From contig JAHFRL010000043.1 of NCBI GenBank assembly GCA_023266235.1, forward strand, positions 1-32,893: a stretch of DNA of 32,893 bases, in the 5' to 3' direction. The number at the start of each line of letters is the position of its first letter. Position 1 is the stretch's first letter. The notes below the pieces were generated by a model. The model did not search any database. It was not told where the DNA came from and saw only the letters and a program-made list of their open reading frames with translations. This DNA is from Betaproteobacteria bacterium (lineage in GTDB: Bacteria > Pseudomonadota > Gammaproteobacteria > Burkholderiales > SG8-41). The translations under genes were made by a program, and so were the position numbers. Positions 8,327-17,732 of this stretch are shown here, piece after piece.

Positions 8327-9316
8327 TCAGGACGCGAACGCGGCCCACGGCCGCAGGTAATCCAGGCGGTCGATCGAGCGCACCGCGATTTCGCGCACCG
8401 CTTTGTTGCGCCAGACTTGCAGCGTGACTTCGACCCCGGCTGCGCCGCTTGCCCACAGCGCATGGTAGAACTCGGCCTGACCGCCGATGGCCATCCCGCC
8501 GATCGCAAGAATGATGTCGCCGCGCCGCACGCCGCCGCGCTCGGCCGGCGAGCCGCGCAGCACCTGCGTTACCACCACATGCTGGCGCAGCTCCTCGGAA
8601 TAAATGCCGAGCCAGGGACGCGCGGCTCCGCTGCGCCGGCCGTGTGTCTTGAGGTCGGCGAGGATCGGCGGCAGCAGATCGGTCGGCACAAACATGTTGC
8701 CGGGAAACGCGACGCCGCGGTCGATGGCGTCACCGACCCACAGCGAGCCGATGCCGATCAGTTGTCCTGCGGCATTCAACAGCGCCGCGCCGCTGTGATT
8801 GTCGCGCGCGGGCGCAGCGAAGATCGCATCGTCGAGCGCGTATTCCCACCAGCCGGTGAACGGCCGCCGCGCGACGATGCTCGCGTTCGACAGGCCGCCG
8901 GCGGCAGGGTGGGTTGCGATCACCGCGGTATTGAGTTCGCGCGCGGCAGCAGCGCTGCCAAATTCGAGCGGCCGGCAGCCGAGCGGCTGGGATGTGCGCA
9001 CCAGCCCGAAACCGGTCGCATGGTCGAAACCGCCGACGCTCGCCGGCAGCACGCGTCCGTCGCTGGCGACGACCAGAATGGATTCCGCTTCGAGCAACAG
9101 GTAGCCGATGGTCAGGATGTGCCCGGCGCCATCGATCACGACCCCGGTGCCTTCGCGCTCGGTGCCCAGCGTTTCTGCGCTGCGCGCTGCGCGCGGCACC
9201 CGGATGCCGAGTTTCACGATCGCGGCGGCGAGAGCGGGCCCGGCAAACGAGGATGCGGGCGGGATATTGGCCGCGCGCCAGGCGGCCCAGGCAGCGGTTA
9301 CGAGTGAGGGCGGCAC
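8327..9316 (-). CDS. HtrA/S1C-like protein with PDZ domain, catalytic triad degenerate
   Basis: This 329-aa protein has a trypsin-like domain (about residues 48-220) followed by a PDZ domain (about 230-310, with [20 protein letters not shown]). The usual histidine motif (TNAHVV) is replaced by TIGYLLLEA at 69-77. The usual aspartate motif (D-L-A-L-L) is replaced by GFGLV at 102-106. A serine remains in NHSGAALLN (Ser175). It therefore looks like a protease homologue without a working triad. I recall TIGYL and [10 protein letters not shown] as recurring in a proteobacterial subfamily, so the loss is probably ancestral. The GTG start at 9316 has a GGAG sequence upstream. No clear signal peptide is visible, so location is uncertain. 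A binding or scaffold role is inferred. Confidence 0.8.
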   Translation of the reverse strand: MPPSLVTAAWAAWRAANIPPASSFAGPALAAAIVKLGIRVPRAARSAETLGTEREGTGVVIDGAGHILTIGYLLLEAESILVVASDGRVLPASVGGFDHATGFGLVRTSQPLGCRPLEFGSAAAARELNTAVIATHPAAGGLSNASIVARRPFTGWWEYALDDAIFAAPARDNHSGAALLNAAGQLIGIGSLWVGDAIDRGVAFPGNMFVPTDLLPPILADLKTHGRRSGAARPWLGIYSEELRQHVVVTQVLRGSPAERGGVRRGDIILAIGGMAIGGQAEFYHALWASGAAGVEVTLQVWRNKAVREIAVRSIDRLDYLRPWAAFAS

Positions 9317-9398
9317 TGTGCGCGCTCCGTTACGTTTTTGGCGCTGCGATTAGTGCGTGCGGCCCGACGCCGTCGCTGCACGTTAGAGCAGCCCCGCG

Positions 9399-11075
9399 CT
9401 AGTCTGTGACCGCGCCCTTGCTTGCCGTCGAGACCAGCTTCGCGTATTTCGCCATCACGCCACGCGTGTAGCGTGGTGCGGGCGGCTGCCACGCGGCGCG
9501 GCGGCGCGCGAGCTCTTCGTCGGCGACGTTGAGTTGCAGCAGGCGGCGCCCGGCGTCGATGGTGATCGAATCGCCTTCCTTGATCAGCGCAATGGTGCCG
9601 CCAACCGCCGCTTCCGGCGCAACGTGGCCGACTACTATGCCGTAGGTGCCGCCCGAGAAGCGCCCGTCGGTGATGAGTCCGACGTCCCCGATATGGCCTT
9701 CGCCCACCAGCGCGGAAGTCGGCGACAGCATCTCACGCATGCCGGGGCCGCCGCGCGGGCCTTCGTAGCGGATCACGATCACATCGCCGGAGTTGATCTG
9801 CTTGGCGAGGATCGCCGCCATGCACGCTTCTTCCGAATCAAACACGCGCGCCGGCCCGGTGATCTGCGGGTTCTTCAGTCCGGTGATCTTAGCCACCGCG
9901 CCTTCGGTCGCGAGGTTGCCCTTGAGGATCGCAAGGTGGCCGTGCGGATACATCGGATTTTCCCACTGCCGGATCACGTCCTGGTTCCGGGGCGGGCGCG
10001 CCGGCACCCCTTTCAGCAGTTGGCCGACCGTTCTGCCGGTAATGGTCATGCAGTCAGCGTGCAGCACATCGTGCTCGAGCAGGATTTTCATCACTTGCGG
10101 GATGCCGCCGGCCTGGTGCAAATCGGTCGCGACATAGCGTCCCGAAGGCTTCAGATCGCACAACACCGGCACGCGGCCGCGGATGGTTTCGAAATCGTCG
10201 ATGGTAAGCGGCACCTGCGCCGCGTGCGCGATGGCAAGCAGGTGCAGCACCGCGTTGGTCGAGCCGCCGACCGCCATTACCACCGCGATCGCGTTTTCCA
10301 TCGATTTGCGCGTGATGATGTCGCGCGGCAGGAGCTGTTTCTTGATCGCGCTGACCAGCACCGCCGCCGATTCCGCCGCGCTGTTGTGCTTTTCGCGGTC
10401 CTCGGCCGCCATCGTCGACGAGTACGGGAGGCTCATCCCCATCGCCTCGATCGCGGAGGACATGGTGTTCGCCGTGAACATCCCGCCACACGAGCCGGCG
10501 CCGGGACAGGCGCGGCGCTCGACGCCGAGCATATGCTCCCTGCTGATCTTTCCCGCCGTATATTCGCCGACCGCCTCGAAACTCGACACTACCGTCAGGT
10601 CCTTGCCTTGGTAGTGACCGGGCTTGATGGTGCCGCCATAGACGAAAATCGCCGGAATGTTCATGCGTCCGAGCGCGATCAGCGCGCCCGGCATGTTCTT
10701 GTCGCAGCCGCCGATCACGACCACGCCGTCCATGCTTTGCGCCTGCACCGCGGTCTCGATCGAGTCGGCGATCACCTCGCGCGACACCAGCGAATACTTC
10801 ATGCCCTCGGTGCCCATCGAGATGCCGTCGGACACGGTAATGGTGCCGAACGTTTGCGGCATGGCCCCGGCCTTCTTCGCCGCGGCTTCGGCGCGTTTGG
10901 TGAGATCGTTCAGGCCGAGGTTGCACGGCGTGATCGTGCTGTAGCCGTTGGCGATGCCGATGATCGGCTTCCTGAAGTCGGTGTCCTTGAAGCCGACCGC
11001 GCGCAGCATGGCGCGGTTGGGCGAGCGCTGCACGCCCTGGGTGACGATCCGGCTGCGTTTGTTGAGTGCGGACAT
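9399..11075 (-). CDS. ilvD: Dihydroxy-acid dehydratase
   Basis: This enzyme converts 2,3-dihydroxy-isovalerate and 2,3-dihydroxy-3-methylvalerate to the 2-oxo acids, a late step of valine and isoleucine synthesis. It has 558 aa, the length of the short IlvD class. Iron-sulfur cysteines are in GGCDKNMPG and in [17 protein letters not shown]. The C-terminal signature [19 protein letters not shown] is intact. ATG 11075 has an AGGAAA ribosome-binding sequence. It diverges from lgt across 62 bases. A branched-chain synthesis gene a few kilobases from the branched-chain importer is suggestive, but other genes with their own promoters intervene. Confidence 0.97.
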   Translation of the reverse strand: MSALNKRSRIVTQGVQRSPNRAMLRAVGFKDTDFRKPIIGIANGYSTITPCNLGLNDLTKRAEAAAKKAGAMPQTFGTITVSDGISMGTEGMKYSLVSREVIADSIETAVQAQSMDGVVVIGGCDKNMPGALIALGRMNIPAIFVYGGTIKPGHYQGKDLTVVSSFEAVGEYTAGKISREHMLGVERRACPGAGSCGGMFTANTMSSAIEAMGMSLPYSSTMAAEDREKHNSAAESAAVLVSAIKKQLLPRDIITRKSMENAIAVVMAVGGSTNAVLHLLAIAHAAQVPLTIDDFETIRGRVPVLCDLKPSGRYVATDLHQAGGIPQVMKILLEHDVLHADCMTITGRTVGQLLKGVPARPPRNQDVIRQWENPMYPHGHLAILKGNLATEGAVAKITGLKNPQITGPARVFDSEEACMAAILAKQINSGDVIVIRYEGPRGGPGMREMLSPTSALVGEGHIGDVGLITDGRFSGGTYGIVVGHVAPEAAVGGTIALIKEGDSITIDAGRRLLQLNVADEELARRRAAWQPPAPRYTRGVMAKYAKLVSTASKGAVTD

Positions 11076-11137
11076 GGCTTTTCCTGTAAGTTGCTGGACG
11101 TATAATCCATTTTAACCCAAACTCCGCGCCCCCTTTA
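11076..11137. promoter_or_regulatory. Short divergent promoter region between ilvD and lgt
   Basis: These 62 bases must hold the 5' ends of both genes. A perfect TATAAT lies on the plus strand at 11101-11106, about 32 bases before the lgt ATG, with no good -35 at 17 bases. The complementary strand offers only AT-rich TTAAAAT-like hexamers for ilvD. Assignment of individual elements is tentative. Confidence 0.4.
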
Positions 11138-11920
11138 ATGCTCGTTCATCCGCAGTTCGATCCGGTTGCAATCCACCTCGGCCCGCTCGCGGTGCGCTGG
11201 TACGGCCTGATGTACCTGGTCGGCTTCGCGCTGATCTGGGCGGTCGGCCGCCACGCGATCAAGACGCGGCCGCACTCGGCATGGACCGCGCACGATCTCG
11301 ACGACGCGCTGTTCCACGGCATTCTCGGCACCATCATCGGCGGGCGGCTTGGCTACGTGTTGTTCTACAAGCTGGGTGAATACCTGCCCGAGCCGTGGCG
11401 GGTGCTCTATGTGTGGGAAGGCGGCATGTCGTTTCACGGCGGCTTGCTCGGCGTGATCATCGCGCTGTGGTGGTACGCGCACAGCCGCCGCCAGAACTGG
11501 CTTGCGATCACCGATTTCATCGCACCCCTGGTGCCGCTGGGGCTCGGCGCCGGCCGTCTGGGCAACTTCATCAACGCCGAGCTGTGGGGGCGCGCCAGCG
11601 ACCTGCCGTGGGCGATGCTATTTCCCAACGTCGACCGCGTGCCGCGCCATCCGTCGCAGCTCTACGAATTCGCGCTTGAAGGCATAGTGCTGTTCGTCGT
11701 GTTGTGGTGGTATGCGGCCAAGCCGCGGCCGCGCGGCGCGGTGTCGGCGTGGTTTCTGATCGGCTACGGCGTATTCCGTTTCGCGGTCGAGTTCACGCGC
11801 GAGCCCGATGGCTTTCTCGGGCTGCTAGCCCTCGGGCTGTCGATGGGGCAGTGGCTGTCGCTGCCGATGATCGCGGCGGGCGTGGCGCTGCTGGCGTGGG
11901 CGCAGCGCGCGCCACGCTAG
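11138..11920 (+). CDS. lgt: Phosphatidylglycerol-prolipoprotein diacylglyceryl transferase
   Basis: This inner-membrane enzyme transfers diacylglycerol from phosphatidylglycerol to the lipobox cysteine of prolipoproteins. It has 260 aa and seven predicted membrane helices. Hallmarks are [10 protein letters not shown] near residue 21, SFHGGLLG with His100, the Lgt signature [16 protein letters not shown] at 137-152 (Arg140), HPSQLYE at 171-177, and Arg221 in EFTREPD. A substrate for it, the LivK-type lipoprotein, is encoded in the same window. The stop overlaps the oppositely oriented SapC-family stop in CTAG at 11917-11920. Confidence 0.96.
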   Translation: MLVHPQFDPVAIHLGPLAVRWYGLMYLVGFALIWAVGRHAIKTRPHSAWTAHDLDDALFHGILGTIIGGRLGYVLFYKLGEYLPEPWRVLYVWEGGMSFHGGLLGVIIALWWYAHSRRQNWLAITDFIAPLVPLGLGAGRLGNFINAELWGRASDLPWAMLFPNVDRVPRHPSQLYEFALEGIVLFVVLWWYAAKPRPRGAVSAWFLIGYGVFRFAVEFTREPDGFLGLLALGLSMGQWLSLPMIAAGVALLAWAQRAPR

Positions 11921-12693
11921 TTGAGCTTTTTTCCGCTCGGCTTTTCGGCGGCAGCCGATTTCGTGACCTCGGCGCGACGTCCCAGCAGGCGCTGGAAATT
12001 TTCGTGCGACAGCAAGTGCGCGTAAACGCGCCCGAGCACGCCTTTCTGCACCAGCTCTTTGAGCACGTTCGCGTCGAGCGCCGCAAGCCTGGCCTCGGCG
12101 ACGCGGTACATGCCGGTCAGTTGCAGCGGCTCGCCTTGATTCGGCACCGCCTGCAGGGTGAACGGCTCGAGCAATTGGTGCTGCGCAAGCAGCTTGCACA
12201 TTTCCTCGGTGCGCGCGAGATCGGCTTCGTATTCGAACAGGAGTTTCTGGCGCGCTTCCCATTCCGGCAACGGGTTGCCTTTATCGTCAAATAACTTCTC
12301 GCCTTTGTCGATAATCGCGCGCTTCTCGACGCACGCGACGCGCTCCGGCGCCTCCTTGCCGTCGACCATGACGCGCGTCATGCAGAACGGATAGCGCCGC
12401 ACGTAGGCAGGCAGGTAAACGCCGGGATCCCACGCGTTGGCAGCCGTCACAAACAGGTTTTGCTGCGCCGCGAGCCCCAACACCAGCATCGGCACGAAGG
12501 TCTTGCCCTCGTCGGCGCCGATGAACACCAGCGGGTAGTCGCGGCTCGCGATCGGGAATTCGGTATAACTCACCGGCAGCGGGTTCATGGTGCGGAACAC
12601 CACCGGCAGCGTCGGCCCTTTCGGCAGCAGCACGCGGTGGGTCTTGGTGAGCGCGACAATTTCCTGGAAGCCGTACGGGGGGCTGATCTGCAT
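11917..12693 (-). CDS. SapC-family protein
   Basis: This 258-aa protein belongs, by sequence character, to the SapC family. The family is named after a Campylobacter S-layer locus protein, but in most proteobacteria its function is unknown. Typical stretches are [33 protein letters not shown] near the middle and [10 protein letters not shown]. No signal peptide or membrane helix is visible. The Lys/Ala-rich C-terminus ([13 protein letters not shown]) is low complexity. ATG 12693 is chosen because homology-like sequence begins at [15 protein letters not shown]; the open frame further upstream crosses the tRNA-Ala gene and cannot be real. It is convergent with lgt and diverges from tRNA-Ala. 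Confidence 0.85.
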   Translation of the reverse strand: MQISPPYGFQEIVALTKTHRVLLPKGPTLPVVFRTMNPLPVSYTEFPIASRDYPLVFIGADEGKTFVPMLVLGLAAQQNLFVTAANAWDPGVYLPAYVRRYPFCMTRVMVDGKEAPERVACVEKRAIIDKGEKLFDDKGNPLPEWEARQKLLFEYEADLARTEEMCKLLAQHQLLEPFTLQAVPNQGEPLQLTGMYRVAEARLAALDANVLKELVQKGVLGRVYAHLLSHENFQRLLGRRAEVTKSAAAEKPSGKKLN

Positions 12694-12750
12694 GGCAGGC
12701 ACCCGGTTGATGGTGGGGCGGAAATTATAGCGCGCCCCGCGCACGGCGGT

Positions 12751-12779
12751 TTTACGGCGCGCCGATTTCCCGCTAAAAT
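12751..12779 (+). promoter_or_regulatory. Candidate promoter of tRNA-Ala
   Basis: TTTACG (12751-12756) and TAAAAT (12774-12779) are spaced by 17 bases and predict a start near 12786, seven bases before the mature tRNA. A 6-bp inverted repeat, CGCTAA (12771-12776) and TTAGCG (12786-12791), spans the -10 box and start site. Confidence 0.45.
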
Positions 12780-12792
12780 AACGGCTTAGCGT

Positions 12793-12868
12793 GGGGACGT
12801 AGCTCAGCTGGGAGAGCGCGGCGTTCGCAATGCCGAGGTCGGGAGTTCGATCCTCCTCGTCTCCACCA
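12793..12868 (+). tRNA. tRNA-Ala (anticodon CGC)
   Basis: A complete 76-base cloverleaf can be drawn. The acceptor GGGGACG pairs with CGTCTCC and includes a G3-U70 wobble, the alanine identity element. The D stem is GCTC/GAGC. The anticodon stem CGGCG/TGCCG encloses the loop TTCGCAA with anticodon CGC (reads GCG). The T arm has TTCGATC. The CCA end is encoded. Codon GCG is abundant in the neighbouring genes, in keeping with a dedicated isoacceptor. Confidence 0.97.
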
Positions 12869-12899
12869 ACCCCTTCTCTCATTCGCCCGGAGCCCTGGT

Positions 12900-14051
12900 T
12901 TGGCCGCTCAGCCTTCCCTTTCATCGTCCGGCCGCGATCATGCGAGCCTGCTGCGCGACAGCGTCGCCGATTTCGCGACGCGCGGCACCGATCTCAAGCG
13001 CGTACGCCGGCTGCGCGGCACCCGGCCCGGTTACGAGCGCGCGGTGTGGCAACAGATGGCGGAGCTCGGCTGGCTCGGCATCCTGGTGCCGGAGCAATAC
13101 GGCGGGCTGGGGCTTGGTTGCGCGGAGATGGCAATCGTCGCCACCGGCACGGCGGGCGCGCTCACGCCGGAACCGCTGACCGCCGCCGCGGTACTCGCCG
13201 CCGGGGCAATTGCGCGCGGCGATAATGCGAAACTCAAAACCGAGTTGCTCGAAGGGCTGGTGGCCGGCAGGCTGATTCCGGCGCTGGCCTGGCAGGAGCG
13301 CGCAGGCACTATCGACCCCGCAGCGGTTGCCATGCGCGCCGAGCCATTCGAAGCCGCGGTCAAATTGAACGGCAGCAAGAATTTTGTCGCGGGCGCCGCC
13401 GGCGCCGACGGTTTCGTGGTGTCGGCGCAGAGCGGCAATGGACTTGCGCTGTATTGGGTGGCGGCCGGTGCGGCCGGCGCAACGCTCGGCCTGGAGCCGC
13501 TCGCCGATGGCCGCTTCATGGGCACATTGCGGTTGTCCGACGTAGTCATGCCGAAGGATTGCATGCTCGCATCACCAGCGGCCGCCGGCGCCGCACTGCG
13601 GGCCGCGCTCGATACCGCGCTGGTGATCGCCAGCGCGGAATTGTGTGGCGTGATGGGCCGCGCGCTCGACATGAGCGTCGAGTACATGAAAACCCGCGTG
13701 CAGTTCGGCAAACCGATCGGCAGCTTCCAGGCGCTCGCGCATCGCGCGGTCGATCTGCATATCCAGCGCGAGTTGTCCTCTGCCGTGCTCGATGACGCGA
13801 TTGCACTGTTCGACTCGGATGCCGCTGCGGGACCGCGCGGCGCGATGGCGAGCCGCGTCAAGGCGCGTTGCGCGGACGCCGGCATGCGCATCACGCGCGA
13901 AGCGGTCCAGATTCACGGCGCGATCGGGTTCACCGACGAGTACGACGCCGGGCTTTATTTGAAGCGCGCATTGACGCTGTCGGCATGGCTCGGCAACGCC
14001 GCGCTGCACCGCCGCCGCTATGCGCAACTTGCGCCCGCCGACGCCGAATAG
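12900..14051 (+). CDS. Acyl-CoA dehydrogenase family protein, small-subunit-like (first of a tandem pair)
   Basis: This 383-aa flavoprotein belongs to the acyl-CoA dehydrogenase superfamily. The N-terminal helical domain includes ELGWLGILVPEQYGGLGLG. The middle beta domain contains LNGSKNFVAGAAGADGFVVS. The C-terminal helices include SVEYMKTRVQFGKPIGSFQALAHR and HGAIGFTDEYDAGLYLKRA. The divergent, Ala-rich middle and the HGAIGFTDEYD ending resemble small subunits of two-subunit enzymes such as PimC/PimD or mycobacterial FadE pairs. The start is TTG at 12900, supported by GGAG at 12889-12892. It lies 31 bases after tRNA-Ala and may be partly read from the tRNA promoter. The substrate is unknown. 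Confidence 0.85.
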   Translation: MAAQPSLSSSGRDHASLLRDSVADFATRGTDLKRVRRLRGTRPGYERAVWQQMAELGWLGILVPEQYGGLGLGCAEMAIVATGTAGALTPEPLTAAAVLAAGAIARGDNAKLKTELLEGLVAGRLIPALAWQERAGTIDPAAVAMRAEPFEAAVKLNGSKNFVAGAAGADGFVVSAQSGNGLALYWVAAGAAGATLGLEPLADGRFMGTLRLSDVVMPKDCMLASPAAAGAALRAALDTALVIASAELCGVMGRALDMSVEYMKTRVQFGKPIGSFQALAHRAVDLHIQRELSSAVLDDAIALFDSDAAAGPRGAMASRVKARCADAGMRITREAVQIHGAIGFTDEYDAGLYLKRALTLSAWLGNAALHRRRYAQLAPADAE

Positions 14052-14067
14052 GCCGGGAGCACAACCG

Positions 14068-15225
14068 ATGACGCTGCCCGATTTCAACGCGATGAGCGAC
14101 GAGGAATTCCGCACCGAGGTGCGCGCGTTCTTCGCCAAGCACTATCCGCCGCATCTGCGCTATATCCTGCGCCGCGCGCGCTGGAGCGAGATGAAGGAGT
14201 GGTATCTGACGCTGTCGCAGCACGGCTGGATCGCGCCCAACTGGTCGCGTGAGCATGGCGGCATGGGGCTGGATGCCGGCAAGCTGATGATCCTGCTCGA
14301 GGAACAGGAGCGTTACGGCGTGGTGCGCGTGCCCGACCACGGCATGGTGCAGGTCGGGCCGATCATCATGAAATACGGCAGCGCGGAGCAGCAACAATAC
14401 TATCTGCCGAAAATACTCTCCGGCGAGCATATCTGGGCGCAGGGGTATTCCGAGCCCAATGCCGGCTCCGATCTCGCGAGCTTGCGCACCGAGGCGGTCC
14501 CCGAAGGCGCCGATTTCATCGTCAACGGCCAGAAAACCTGGACCACGCTCGCGCACGACGCGACGCACATCTATCTGCTGGTGCGCACCGACAAGCAGGC
14601 AAAAAAACAGCAAGGCATCAGCTTTCTGCTGGTCGACGCGAAATCGCCGGGCATCACGATCCGGCCGATCCGCAACCTTGCCGGCCACGAGGAATTCTGC
14701 GAAGTGTTCTTCGAAAACGTGCGCGTGCCGCGAGCCAATCTGGTCGGCGGGCTGAACCAGGGCTGGACGGTCGCCAAGGCATTGCTGTCGTTCGAGCGCG
14801 TCAATATCGGCAGCCCGCGGCGGCCGCAGTATGCGCTGAAGCGGCTCGAGATGCTGGCGCGCGCCAAGGGCCTGTTCGACGACCCGGGCTTCGTCGACAA
14901 ATTCACCGCGCTCAGGCTCGACATCGCTGATCTCGCTTCGCTCTACGCACGCTATGTCGAGATCGTGAAACGCGGCGACGAGCTCGGCCAGGACGTGTCG
15001 ATGCTCAAAATCTGGGCGATGGAAGCGTGGCAGCGGCTGACCGATCTGTTGCTCGAGACTGCGCAGGAATACGGGTGCATGCCGGGGGAGCTCGACATCG
15101 ACGGCGTCGAAGTCGATGTGCTCAGCCCGTTCTATTACGCGCGGCCGGGCACGATTTACGGCGGCTCGAGCGAAATCCAGCGCAACATCCTCGCCAAGTA
15201 CGTATTGCGGCTGCCGTCGCAATAG
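14068..15225 (+). CDS. Acyl-CoA dehydrogenase family protein, large-subunit-like (second of the pair)
   Basis: This 385-aa protein is a better-conserved acyl-CoA dehydrogenase. It shows HGWIAPNWSREHGGMGLD, the FAD/substrate loop WAQGYSEPNAGSDLASL near residue 128, and the C-terminal RPGTIYGGSSEIQRNILA. In that last motif the glutamate of the classical YEG motif is glycine, as is usual in this subfamily, so the catalytic base must lie elsewhere. ATG 14068 has a GGGAG sequence upstream and follows the first dehydrogenase by 16 bases, a clear two-gene operon. An alpha2beta2 complex with its neighbour is inferred from the pairing and the degenerate first partner. Confidence 0.9.
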   Translation: MTLPDFNAMSDEEFRTEVRAFFAKHYPPHLRYILRRARWSEMKEWYLTLSQHGWIAPNWSREHGGMGLDAGKLMILLEEQERYGVVRVPDHGMVQVGPIIMKYGSAEQQQYYLPKILSGEHIWAQGYSEPNAGSDLASLRTEAVPEGADFIVNGQKTWTTLAHDATHIYLLVRTDKQAKKQQGISFLLVDAKSPGITIRPIRNLAGHEEFCEVFFENVRVPRANLVGGLNQGWTVAKALLSFERVNIGSPRRPQYALKRLEMLARAKGLFDDPGFVDKFTALRLDIADLASLYARYVEIVKRGDELGQDVSMLKIWAMEAWQRLTDLLLETAQEYGCMPGELDIDGVEVDVLSPFYYARPGTIYGGSSEIQRNILAKYVLRLPSQ

Positions 15226-15317
15226 CAACCAGCAGTCAGCTTTCAGCAAGGAAACGAAAGCCGAAAACGACTTGGAATCGAACCCTTGCCGGAAAATCGG
15301 CCAAACTCCGCTGACCG

Positions 15318-17288
15318 CTAAGCAACGCGCATTGGCAGGACCACCATCTGCTGCCCCCTGAGGTGCAGCCGCTGCTGCATCGCCAGCGCGGTCTCGTTGT
15401 GCAGCCAGTGCGTGAACAGATTGTCATGCACGAAAATGAGCTTGCTCGCGAAGCACACGCTGTTGGGATATTCCCGCGTCACCGTCTCGGTGAGCTTGCT
15501 CAGCTCCTCCACCGGGTCGGTGCCGAAACCGATATAGGAAGTCGCGGCGAGGCCGTGGTTGTGGCAGAAGTTGACGTAATAACGCAGCGAATTCTCGAGC
15601 GTATATTGCAGCGTGCGCAACGCGCCTTTGCCGTCGTAGCTCTGGGCATCGATCTCGCCGATGCTCAGGAACACGAAGTTCTTGAAGTGGTCCGGGAACA
15701 GCCGCTGCACCCACAGCAGCGCGTGCATGCCGACGCCGCGGTTCTTGCCGACGAATATCACCGCGGTCGGCGCGCGCGGGTCGAGCGCCGGCGGATTGGC
15801 AACGTCCGGCACCACGGCCGGCACGGCGAACAACTCATCGATCTCGCGCAGCTGCTCGCGCGTTTCGTCGTAATGTCGGCGAATCGCGAGACAAAGCGCG
15901 ATCACGAACCCGGTAATCACGATCGTAACCCAGCCGCCGGTGCCGAATTTCTCGACCACCAGCACCAGCAGAATGCTGGAGGTGACAGCGAGGCCCAGCA
16001 GTGACAGCAGCAGGCGGCGCAGCCAGTTGCTCTTGTCGCGGCGGTTGCGCCACCAGTAGATGCAGAGCCCGAACAGCGAGATCGAAAAGGTCAGGAACAC
16101 GTTGATGCTGTAGAGCACCACCAGCAATCCGACACTGCCGTTGCTCCATACCAGCACCCCAAGCGCCGAGACGCCCATCAGCAGAACGCCGTTCTGCGTC
16201 ACGAGCCGGCTCGACAGCTGCCGGAACTGGCGCGGCACCCACGAATCCGCGGCCATATTCGACAGGACCGCCGGGCCGCCGAGAAAGCCGGTGTTGGCGG
16301 CGACAAACAAGAGCCCTGCTTCGAGCGTCAGCACCACCAGCAGACCGCCCTGGTTGGCGAGCGCGCCGCCGAGATCGAGGTGCTCGATAATCGACTTGAA
16401 CACGACGGCGTTGAGAGTTTGCCCCGGAGCCTGCGCGGCGTCCCACAGCAGATAGAGCAGCATAATGCCGCCCGCGGTGAAAGCCAGCGACGTCGCCATG
16501 TAGAACATCGTCCACTTGCCGGTGGCGACCCGCGGCTCGGCCAAGGTGTTGACGTTGTTCGATACCGCTTCGAGGCCGGTGTAAGTGCCGCCGCCCTGCG
16601 AGTACGCGAGCAGCATCGTCGAGATCACAAAGATCCAGCCTACGTCGCGTGCGAGCGCGGAGGTTTCGGCGATGGTTTCGGGGATCAGCGCCGGCAGCCG
16701 TTCGGCGTGCGCGTAGATGCCGTAGCCGATCAGGACCACGTGGATGACGACGAAGCCGATGAAAATCGGCAGCAGCACCTTGATCGCCTCTTTCATACCG
16801 CGCAGGTTGAGCATCACCAGCAAGCCGAGCATTACGCATTCAAACGGGATCTTGAACGGATGCAGCCCGAGCGGCAGCAGGCTGAAGAGCGCATCGGCGC
16901 CGCTCGCGATCGAGATCGCGATCGTCAGCACGTAGTCGACGATCAGCGCCGCGCCCGACACCAGCCCGGCATGGGGTCCGATCAGGTTGGTGGCGACCTT
17001 GTAGCCGCCGCCGCCGTTCGGGAATAGCTCGATGACCTGGTTGTAGGCAACCGAGATGATGAATACCGTAATCGCGATGGCGGCCGCAAGGTAAAGTCCG
17101 AATTGAGTATGGCTGCCGAGCGCGAGATAGGCCTCTTCCGGGCCGTAGCACGACGACGACAAACCGTCGGCGCCGAGACCGACCCACGCGAAGAACGCAA
17201 TCAGCGCAATGTGGCGCCGCGTGTCCGGGTCCATCGGATCGAGCGGTGCCCCGGTGATCAGGCGGCGCAGGGTTTTGAGAATTGCCAT
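15318..17288 (-). CDS. APC-superfamily permease with cytosolic C-terminal domain (KimA/amino-acid permease-like)
   Basis: This 656-aa inner-membrane transporter has about 12 hydrophobic segments in roughly residues 25-460. Helix 1 region features LGADGLSSSCYGPEEAYLAL, then VAYNQVIELFPNGGGGYKVA, a pattern shared by APC permeases and by KimA-type potassium transporters. The last 170 residues are soluble and mixed alpha/beta (AVIFVGKNRGVGMHALLW, then LRYYVNFCHNHGLAATSY). A universal-stress-like or KimA-like regulatory domain is possible. The substrate cannot be decided from sequence: potassium by resemblance to KimA, or an amino acid. The gene follows the TPR gene by 10 bases, so the two are probably cotranscribed. 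Confidence 0.82.
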   Translation of the reverse strand: MAILKTLRRLITGAPLDPMDPDTRRHIALIAFFAWVGLGADGLSSSCYGPEEAYLALGSHTQFGLYLAAAIAITVFIISVAYNQVIELFPNGGGGYKVATNLIGPHAGLVSGAALIVDYVLTIAISIASGADALFSLLPLGLHPFKIPFECVMLGLLVMLNLRGMKEAIKVLLPIFIGFVVIHVVLIGYGIYAHAERLPALIPETIAETSALARDVGWIFVISTMLLAYSQGGGTYTGLEAVSNNVNTLAEPRVATGKWTMFYMATSLAFTAGGIMLLYLLWDAAQAPGQTLNAVVFKSIIEHLDLGGALANQGGLLVVLTLEAGLLFVAANTGFLGGPAVLSNMAADSWVPRQFRQLSSRLVTQNGVLLMGVSALGVLVWSNGSVGLLVVLYSINVFLTFSISLFGLCIYWWRNRRDKSNWLRRLLLSLLGLAVTSSILLVLVVEKFGTGGWVTIVITGFVIALCLAIRRHYDETREQLREIDELFAVPAVVPDVANPPALDPRAPTAVIFVGKNRGVGMHALLWVQRLFPDHFKNFVFLSIGEIDAQSYDGKGALRTLQYTLENSLRYYVNFCHNHGLAATSYIGFGTDPVEELSKLTETVTREYPNSVCFASKLIFVHDNLFTHWLHNETALAMQQRLHLRGQQMVVLPMRVA

Positions 17289-17298
17289 ACGGAGAAGG

Positions 17299-17631
17299 CT
17301 AGGACGCTTCGCGCTGCTTTCTGAGCCGTTTGGCGAACACGGACATTTCCTTCGCCGCCTGCTGGTCGCCTTTTTGCCCGGCGACGCTGATGCCGCGCTC
17401 GTAGGCGGCGAGCGCCTGCTCGAAGCGGCCGCATTCGGTCAACGCGCGCCCGAGCAGCTTCCACGCCGCCGAAAACCCGGGATCGAGCGCGACCGCCTGC
17501 TCGAGGTGCTGCGCCGCGGCGGGCGCATCGCCGATCTTCAAATATTCGCTGCCGAGGCTGAAGCGCAGCAAGGCGCCGTCGCGGCCCGCCGCGAGCAGGC
17601 GTTCGAAATTGGCGATGGCGTCGGAGTTCAC
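17299..17631 (-). CDS. Small TPR protein
   Basis: This 110-aa protein consists of about three tetratricopeptide repeats. [40 protein letters not shown] and [19 protein letters not shown] carry the W/L-G-Y-A-F-A-P pattern. It ends in a basic stretch ([12 protein letters not shown]). Such proteins are protein-binding adaptors and no specific partner is known. A GTG start at 17631 is used since the repeat-like sequence begins just after it; the frame remains open upstream but is Arg/Pro/Ser-rich and overlaps the divergent ridA. There is no clear ribosome-binding sequence, so the start is uncertain. Confidence 0.75.
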   Translation of the reverse strand: MNSDAIANFERLLAAGRDGALLRFSLGSEYLKIGDAPAAAQHLEQAVALDPGFSAAWKLLGRALTECGRFEQALAAYERGISVAGQKGDQQAAKEMSVFAKRLRKQREAS

Positions 17632-17732
17632 GCGATGTGGTGGGGGAACCGGCGGCGCGCCGGCGATTGAAATCCGGACTTGCAGGCGGCATGATAGCGC
17701 AGTTCCGGGATCCGAACCAAACGGGAGGCAGG

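Noticed and set aside
6361..8427. Plus-strand open frame of 688 codons
   Set aside because: It lies opposite the DUF255 gene and is a by-product of high GC content and codon bias; no motif is seen in the translation.
9534..11105. Plus-strand open frame of 523 codons
   Set aside because: It is antisense to ilvD, which carries all expected catalytic motifs. The translation is His/Arg/Asp-rich and typical of a shadow frame.
12694..12924. N-terminal extension of the SapC-family frame
   Set aside because: It would run through tRNA-Ala on the opposite strand, and the extension has no conserved character.
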